Shown piece by piece: positions 24,501 through 33,500 of a DNA stretch of 64,000 nucleotides. How positions within the stretch are numbered: position 1 is the stretch's first letter; each line of letters begins with the position of its first letter. The notes under the pieces are model-generated. The model ran no database searches and was not told the origin of the DNA. It saw only the letters and a list, made by a program, of their open reading frames with translations. Position numbers and translations under genes: made by a program. Where the stretch lies: assembly GCA_964017235.1 (NCBI GenBank), contig OZ024931.1, positions 108,332,221 through 108,396,220 of the forward strand. The letters are read 5' to 3'. Source of the DNA: Sabellastarte sp. h YS-2021. Its lineage: Eukaryota; Annelida; Polychaeta; Sabellida; Sabellidae.

Positions 24501-27500
24501 CCAAGTAAATCTAACATCTAAAGTAACGTTACTATCCCCCTAGCCACAACTTTGACTCCAAATCTTTATTTGGGCTTTTTTATTTGTAATAAGGTGGGAT
24601 ATCTGTTGATTAAAATATAGATTGACAGAATTAAAAATTTTAAAGATACTTTTATCCACAATTGACATTGAAAGTGTTTTAAGTGGCAATAATGAGATTC
24701 AATTTGAACTTGTTATCAGCACCCGAAATTTGCAGAATACTCAAATCCTCTGAATCTGTGCTCAGAGATTTCTGAAAGAAATAATTTTTTTCTGTAATCA
24801 CTTTTGCTGACATTGCCACCACCTTATATGATGATATGAAGAAGTCTTGCAAATGTCAAACAACTGACAAGAAGTATCCTATATTTGGTTTTAGACAAAT
24901 TCTAATCTAATCTAATCTACTGCTTTGCAGGTGCAAATTCTTCCCCAAAAGGGAAGCTTTTCAGTGCACTAACTTAAAAAAAATCATTTATCATAAGGAG
25001 AGTCAAGGGACGTTCAAGGTCAGTAATCTGTAGTTGTGGTTGTGACCAAGAGGGAAGGAGACTAAGTTGGGCAACTGGAATTGAAGAGGTGGGTTTTGAG
25101 GTGTTTCCTGAAAGATGCAATGGAGGGGCTATTTCTTATTTGGAAGGGGAAGGAGTTCCAAACAACCAGGGCATAGTGACTGAAAGAATTGTAAAAGTGG
25201 TTGACCCTGGTTGAGAATAGATGATTGACGACGTCACAGGTTCATAATGAAGTTCTGTTCAGTTGGAGATATCATGTATATATTTACAAACTGGAGGAAG
25301 ATAAAATGTTTATTTGAAGATTTTAGTTTTGCCAGAAAAATAGCTTTCTAGCCTTTATTTTTTCCACATGCTGTTTTTTTTTCTCAAGTTTCAAAATATG
25401 TTTTGAAGGCTATTTCAGAAATTTACTGTGGCAGACTGGTGTCTTATACACAAATAAACTTTATAAAAACAGAAAATGCAGTTTTTCTATATGTACGTAT
25501 TAAAAGGCTTACAAAAATGGTAGTTTGTTTACATTGTCATGAACCTATGACGTCAAGGCTAGTACTTTTTACGGGAGTTGTCGAGTAAAAAATAATGGCG
25601 ACATTTGTGAAAATTTTGAAAAAACAGTCAGAAAGTGACTGAATATTCCATGTAACCTTGTCCAGACGTATCTAATATTTTGCAGAAATTGAACTTTCAT
25701 TTGTATATGTAATTATTAATGAAAGATCTGAAAATGCATCCTGTGTCCTTTAACTATTCAAATTGTCTCATCCCAGAATCCAAAAGATTCCTTTGGCTCT
25801 CAGAAACATACAGAGTACAGTTCAAAACAGCGCTGATCACATATAAAATTCTGAAATATGACCATAGTAGAAACTCTATCCGTACACCTTATCTAGAAAT
25901 ACCAAATGCAATTGTCTTTTAAAGGTCATAGGCAACGTTTTTCACAAAAATTGTGAAGTTAACTTAATTCAGTAGACAAACACCCTATAAGAATGAAAAT
26001 GTGGTTTATTTTAAGAAATATATGGTACAAGAGGCATAAATAGCATTAGAAAAATAAATATCACGAAGTGGAGTGAAAAGCCGACATATTGTTTTTCTCG
26101 TAGAAGATGATTGATGACGTCACAGGTTCATAACGAAGTTCTGTTTAGTTGGAGATATAATGTATATATTTACAAATTGAAGGAAGATAACATGTTTCTT
26201 TGCCAGAAAAAAACCCACTAGCCTTTATTTTTTCCAGATGCTGTTTTTTTTTCTCAAGTTTTACATAATTTTTAACCACTAACATTTCTAACAAACACAG
26301 ATATACTATATATAAATAGGCCCGTCTTGGAATGCAGAAAGCATAAACATTTGTATGAGATATTGCCTCCTCCCATTTTTTCAAGGTTTTTAAACTGTGA
26401 TGGGAAAGTAGCCTTTCAACAGTTAAATATTTACATAAAGCTAAGGATCTGTTGATAAATTCAAAAGTTGTCATTAAAATGTACAGAATGCTGTTTTTTG
26501 CCTTTTTTCACCGGTACTTCTATCAAGATAAAGTATGATGTAAAGTGAAATCAAAATATACAATTTGTTTTCATTTACATATATCATTTATAAAAGCATG
26601 TTGTTGTAGTCAAATTGATTAAATATCTTCTGAAAGAATCCTTGAAGTTTTAACTTTTATATTATCAGTTCATGAAATAATTCAGTATATAATGGGTTTT
26701 CCTTAAGATATATAGTAGTTAGTACTTCTTGACCTTATGTTTAGATGATTTTAGGTTTTGGAAATTAGTTTTAACATTTTTTTCTCCATTTAAGCCTTTG
26801 TTGAGACCAAGAAAATGGAATTGTGTTTTGGAGATGGACAGTATATACATTGCAGATGGCTAGACGCATAATATATACTATGAGAGCAGCATTGTTTACA
26901 GTTTGGGTGGGAAAGTTCTGAACTAATTTGGGGAACATATATGATTATCCTTGCTTGAGGCCCAGTGGTAAAGACATTAATGTTGTATTTGTTTAATCTC
27001 CTAGCAATAATTATTTTTCAAAATTAAAAAAATAACTATTAAAACTCATCTCAGAGTTGAACCAGGTTGACTGCATTGTTTTGTGATTTTTATCCAACTT
27101 GCTTAATACCTCTCTAAAAATTTTTTTTAAATAAACAAATATAAAAGATGTTCTCAAGGCTATTTCAGAAACTTACTGTGGCAGAATGATGTCTTATAAA
27201 CAAATAAACTTCATACAAACAGATAAGGAAATCTTTTAAATATATATGTATGTATTAAAAGGCTTACGAAAAGGATAGTTTGTTTACATTGTCATGAACC
27301 TGTGACGTCAGGGCTAGTACTTTTTACGGGAGTTGTCGAGTGAAAAATAATGGCGACAGTTGTGAAATTCTTGAAAAAACAGCCAGAAAGTGACTGAATA
27401 TACCATGTAACCTTGTCCAGATGCATCTTATTTTTACAAAAATTGAACTTTCATATATATATGTAATTATTGATGAATGATCTGAAAATGTTGCCTTTGA

Positions 27501-30500
27501 CCTTTAAGTCCCCTCTTGGCATGATCACATTGACAAATCTTACGTTTGTCTAAGCCCTTAAGTTATTATGCACCAAATTTTTAAATCTGTCATCCTCCAC
27601 ATATAAAAACATCTCTCTCAGATATATACTTAATACCTCGGTCACACCTTTCCAAGCTGGTGTCGCAAATGAAAACAATCAGGCTTGAGTATGTTCACTT
27701 GTGGATTGTTGTGGTACGGTCTGTTTCATGTCTTGGTAGGACATCTTGAACATTATTCTGTGGGATTTACATTTTGGTAAAGATACATTTGATACAACAC
27801 AGAACCTGTCAGAAAAGTCTGTTACAAGCTCGCACAAGCTGGATAGGTGAAGTTAGTGTAGGATAGTTCATTCTTCAGTGTGCACTAGTCAGATACAAGG
27901 TCTCTTTCCACCAGCGTAAGGACAAGGTCGTGAAGTGGAAATCAAATACAAACAGAAATGACTTTATAGAAAGGTGTGACCTTGGTATTAGCAAGCATAT
28001 TAAGACACACCTCTTCAATATAAGTTTCCATACTTAGTATCTCCCCCTCGTTGACTCCTACAGCACTAGGCTACTGACCTTTTGTGTTATTTTTTATCCA
28101 TTCTTTTACATTTTAGATTACATAGGATTAGTCTCTACTGCTCATATCTTACCCCATACAAGGTAAAGCCAGTCAATGAAGAGATGAAGCTACTCTGAAG
28201 AAAAGTCTGAAAGTTGTCCCCATCCAGGTCGCTGCTACCAATCAGATTCCTCCCTGTGTCCACCCAGTACAGTGTGTGAGTACTGTAATCTATATTTAGG
28301 TATCTGGGTGTTGTTAGACCTGCAGATACAATTGTGGTTCTCTCTGTTCCATATAAAGTGGATCTTTCAATCTTTGGCTGACTTCCGTAATCTGTCCAGA
28401 AAAGTTGGCTGTGGAATAAATAAATATTTTAGTTCTTTAATATTCGATGTTCACAAGCAAAAAAATTAATAAAATGGTGTAAACAATGATACATGGCAAT
28501 GAACCATGGAAGATCAGCTCAGTTAAAAATAACATCACTGTCATTAAATTTTATGAGCCTTCACTGGTAAGTTTTCTTAAAATCAAATCGGATGTTTTGT
28601 TGACGTGGAAGATTCTCTATGGAATAAATATAGCAACTTGGGAGGCCTCAGACATACAAAATGCCTCTTGACTGTCTTGATGGAGACAGAATATTTGAGC
28701 AAGGAATTTGAAGGCCACTACACACCAAACTGATCTCATATGATCTGATAGGATCAGTTCAGAGTTGAGACCTTTTCAAACTGAACAAAATGATGAAAAA
28801 TTTCTTTGAAAGTGACTGTCCTGCAAATTGGCAGCTGTTTAATAATGTTTTGAAAGTTAAAGTGCAAAACCTTGTACAAATTGACATGCACTGCTTTTCT
28901 CTACCAAAAAGGAATTTACATTGTATAAAGCAAATCGTGTGGCACATGGCACAAGTAGTATCTGAAAACACACAAATCCTTGCTTGTGGGCAGTGCTGTA
29001 AAACAAAATATCTGGGTTTGTCATCTGGATGTTGATAAACTGAGAAGGGGACCAAACCACCAGTAGCCCCAAGCTGGTGTCCAAATATGACCTTGACCTA
29101 GTTTTTGAGTCATGCATGCAGATATTACACAAAACAATTCTGGATCTGCAATCAAGATCATGTTAGAGGAAGATAGAGCCAAAGGAAAATCCCACATTGT
29201 GTGAAAATATGTGTATCTTTTCAATTATGTACACAGACAAACAAACTGATCTGATTACAATACCCCTTTTCTCCCTTCTGGAGTGAGGGTCAAAGACCTT
29301 TGCTCATAAGAGGAAATAAATGGAGTCAGTCAACTGATGCAGGACTTTAGAAAGTAATCTCAAATTTTAATTGTTTATTCTAGCCGTGATAGAAACACTT
29401 TTGTCACTTAGTCACAGATGATTTATGCACTGAAATGGCCCAGATAATTTATGCACTAGACTCTGGATTTACATGAAATGCAACCAAAAGGCTGGCGAGG
29501 GCCATCAAAACTTGTACCTACCTTAAGTCAGTTTTAATCTATCTTGTGATAAAAAGACAAATTGCCATAGCCAACAGATCATTTAGACACCAAAATCACA
29601 AATCACTAAGAGTATTTCAATAAAATTAAAAAAAATATGCAGAGACAAGACTAGTATCGAAATACATAGTTTATTTGCCATAGAAGATAAGATTAAACTG
29701 AATTAATTTCATTCTGTCAAGTGATAAAACACACAGTAAACATAAGTTACACAAAAGTATGTGTTGACGCCCAACTAAGGAATCAGCCTGTTGTAATCAA
29801 GTATGTGGATATCACTCCATGACAGGCCATGGAGCAACACTGACTGTACTTGAAAGGAAACTGGCCTGTTGTAAATATTCCCGACCTGACTTGGTCACAT
29901 CCCATCAAGATGGAAAGTCTCCAAGACTTTGGTTACAAAGTCAGTTATTTTACAGCAGGACAAGCCAGGAACACAGATGGGCAAGAAGCAAAAGCAAACA
30001 TGCTAGGCAGTTACAGCAACAGACAGGCTGGGAAGTGTCTAGCACAGACCGGCTTCATTTTACCAAACAATGGCTTGTCAGTGGTGCAATCTGTGTCTAT
30101 AAAAGGTGAGTCGGTGCATAGAATGCATCATTTGGATTTTCAACTCTAATGGATTACAACTGGCAGCACTGAAATAGGCTCTTGTTTTTGGTTTACAAAA
30201 TAAATTAAGATTTAGTGTACAGATATATCTTAGCTTTGATATTTGATAGGCTATTGTTTTTTGTTTTTTTAAAATGTTGCTTTGATTTGATTTATAAGAT
30301 GGGTCCTAAAAGGGCAAGAAAGAATGTGATGAAGAAAGAAATCCCCACAGACACAGACACACTTACAGAGTTTAAGTTGGGAGATACAGCTACTGACATA
30401 TAGGGGAGCAGGGAGGAGAGAGATCAGGGAGGAGAGGGATAGGGAAGAAGCCAGGAGGGCAGAAACTCCACTGTCACAGATGGAGGAGCCAGTGACCAAA

Positions 30501-33500
30501 AAAAGACCAAGAACTCAGAGGAGTGAAAGTGAAATGAATACAGAGGGTGGTGGAGAGGCCAGCACATCTGCCGAGTTCCAATCCAGGAACAAGACAAGAC
30601 ATATGACAAACATTTATTTAACAGACTCAGAGGATGAGGCTATTGTAGACTTTGTCAAAGATCATGAAGAGCTTTGCAATAAAACCCATAAGAAGTTTAA
30701 GGACAAGGCAAGAAAGGACTGGGGAAAGATTTGCAAGCAGCCACTAGTGCACGACTTTGTTTGAATCCCAAAAGACTCGATACAGAAAATTTACCCAGTC
30801 CACGTCTGGCCAGGCTCCCAAAGAAATGACAGGCAGAACTGGAGACCCACATCAGAAGGAAGGGCCGCAGCAAATCCTCAGGCTTTACATTCCCACAAAG
30901 AGGAGACAGTGATAGTGCAACCTCAGACAACAGCATTTCACGAGGGTCCATGGACACTGACAGTATGAAGACCAGCCATTCCCTTGGATACAACACAAAA
31001 GCAATCCATCTGCAGCACTGCAAGTGTCCCAGCATTATCAGTCGACCAGCAGGTCTTGACTAATCCAGAAACCAAGATGTCAGTAAGCCAGGTTATAAAC
31101 CAGCTCAACAGTCCCAAGTGGGCCAAGTGGACAGCAACGGCCTAAGGGGCTAAGCAAACTTCATACTTATTTGTTAACAACCAATATCCTGACTTTTAAA
31201 GAGCTACATTTCACCATCAGACCAAGCTAGGCCTTCAATCCACTATCAGTAACCTAGGTCACAAACAAAGAAAATTCCCGCAACATCTCTGGCCTTTCCA
31301 GCCTTTTTGGAAATATACAGTCAGTTATGTGCTACCAGCAAGTAGACACACATCCGTTTACACCAGGTGACCAGCATCAACATCCCAGATGACAGTCCAC
31401 TGATGGACCATCAGTGGGCCACAAGCGGCATTTGAAATTGTGGCTATTGTTTGACAGATCTTAGCCAAAGGAATCATAATAGACCCAGAGACAACTTCCT
31501 GTTGTGGTTAAAACATCAAAATAACAATCTTGACACAAGCGTAGCATTCGGATTCTGACACGGATCCATTTTTACTAGAGGTTCAGAGATGCTGTAAGGT
31601 TCATCATAAAGTTAAATGGCTTTGACGTCATTAATTATAATAATGATGTCATTGGATTTGGCACTGTCTCAACAGCAAAAGCATCATTTGACACACTAGA
31701 AGAAATACTCCGGAAATTAGTATTACAGATTAGCATTAAAAGTATGTACAACTATACACCAATTTCATATGGTTAGGTGTCAAAGTGGTTACAAATATTT
31801 TTACTGTGGCTGTTCCAGAAGATAAATTGACAAATATCATAAAATGTGTCAAACATGGAAAATGGGCAAAATTGTACAAAAAAAGAATTACAATCCCTTC
31901 TATTTATTATGCATAACCAAGTGTGCCAAAAATTCTAAGATTTTCCTAAATCAAACACATTCCAGAATCTAAATGACCCAAAAAATTCAACTTGACATTA
32001 GTTTTCATAGCGATTAGAATTTTTACCCCCAGTTAATGGCAAAACATTTTTCTTGCACAGCCTAATTTAGACAACTATAGAATAAGAAAAGATCACTAAC
32101 AATGAACAGGAAATTTAAGCTAAAGATTAAGAAAACAATAGACATTCCATTATTGACCCAAATTTTAACCATCTGTGATAAAATGTGGATTTGCCAAATT
32201 TTCAAAGCAATGAATGTTGCATCATTTTTTTTCATTCCCCAGGTCATCTAATCTACTACAGCATTCTATTTAAGTCTTGTCACTGCTCGAATAATTAACT
32301 AAAAGATATATAAACATTTTAAAAAGTTCATCCTTGGGGCTTTCACCACTTTGCCCAGTTTGGCCAATTTAGAATATAATGTTGCCTACCCAGTAAACAT
32401 TAGAAACGTTTTTAAATGGTTTAAACGTTTACAAAACATTTTTAAAACCTAAGTAAACCCTGTCTTTGGTTTTCTAAACGTTTCTAAGTAAACGTTTTTG
32501 CTGTAATGTTTAAAAAACGTTTTATAAACATTCTATATAAAAACGTTTTTACTGAAAATGTTTATCAAACATTTATAAAATAACTCAAGAAGCTAGATTT
32601 GACTGGAAACATTTTTAAAACATTTATAAAATAGCTGAAGAAATTAAGGTTTGCTGGAAATGTTTTTTCTAACATTTATTATGAAATGTTTGATAAACAG
32701 TACACATAAAATGTTTAAACAACATTGCTTGTCAAATGTTTTAAAAACATTCTATCAAAAACGTTTTTTAAACCTATAATTTTTAACCTTCACCTTCAAA
32801 CATGTCCAAACAACAATGGGGATTTTAGAGGACTTTGTCAAAAATTGCCCCACATGCAATCCCTAAAAGTATGAATTCAATGGGGGCACAGTTTCTAAGC
32901 CACTATCTTACAATTTTATACATGAAAATAATATTTTCAATAGTGAGCAACCATACAAGATATGGAATTTGACCTCTGACCCCATTATTATTGAGACATT
33001 ATTATGTTCATTTATAACATTTTTCTAACATTTATCGTTAAACGTTTAATAAACGGTTTTCATAAAACGTTTTAAAAACATTCCATTACAAATGGTTTTC
33101 GTACCCATAATTTTTTAACCTTTGCCAAATGTTTCCTTTCAAACGTTTGCAAAACCTAAAAATGTTTACTGGGCTACTATATTCACTAAAACTCTTTTCC
33201 AAATTAAGAATGACAAAGCTTAATATGTCCGTCTTACAGACACCAAGGGATAAACGTCACCTTAGCAAAAATCTACCTTGACTGAATCTACATCAGGGTC
33301 AGATATCTTTACATACCTTCAGGCGCCACCCTGACCTTCAACTTCAATATCTTAAACCAAAATATACAAAGCCATGGTACCTGGGCGTGTCTGACTGTGT
33401 CTGTAGATATATTCTTCAAGTTCATAATGCTTTCCAGCAAGTGGCTGATGCATTCCAGTCTCTATTGTCTGTCCCTGCATTGGGCATTGGTGAGCTTGGC

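Larger units (their letters stand above)
29780..32080 (+). mobile_element. decayed YR-type retrotransposon (gag-like plus RT traces)
   Basis: 5' region 29780-30160 is shared with 39320-39530 on the other strand. Then comes the gag-like part from 30299 ([16 protein letters not shown], later [20 protein letters not shown]) and RT text at about 31600-31960 ([57 protein letters not shown]). The RT text matches the VVNYIDDxxGFG / PEEKL part of DIRS/Ngaro-like reverse transcriptases, with N for the first D of the YxDD block. No recombinase was seen. It is antisense in the LRP intron between 28408 and 33702. Confidence 0.65.
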
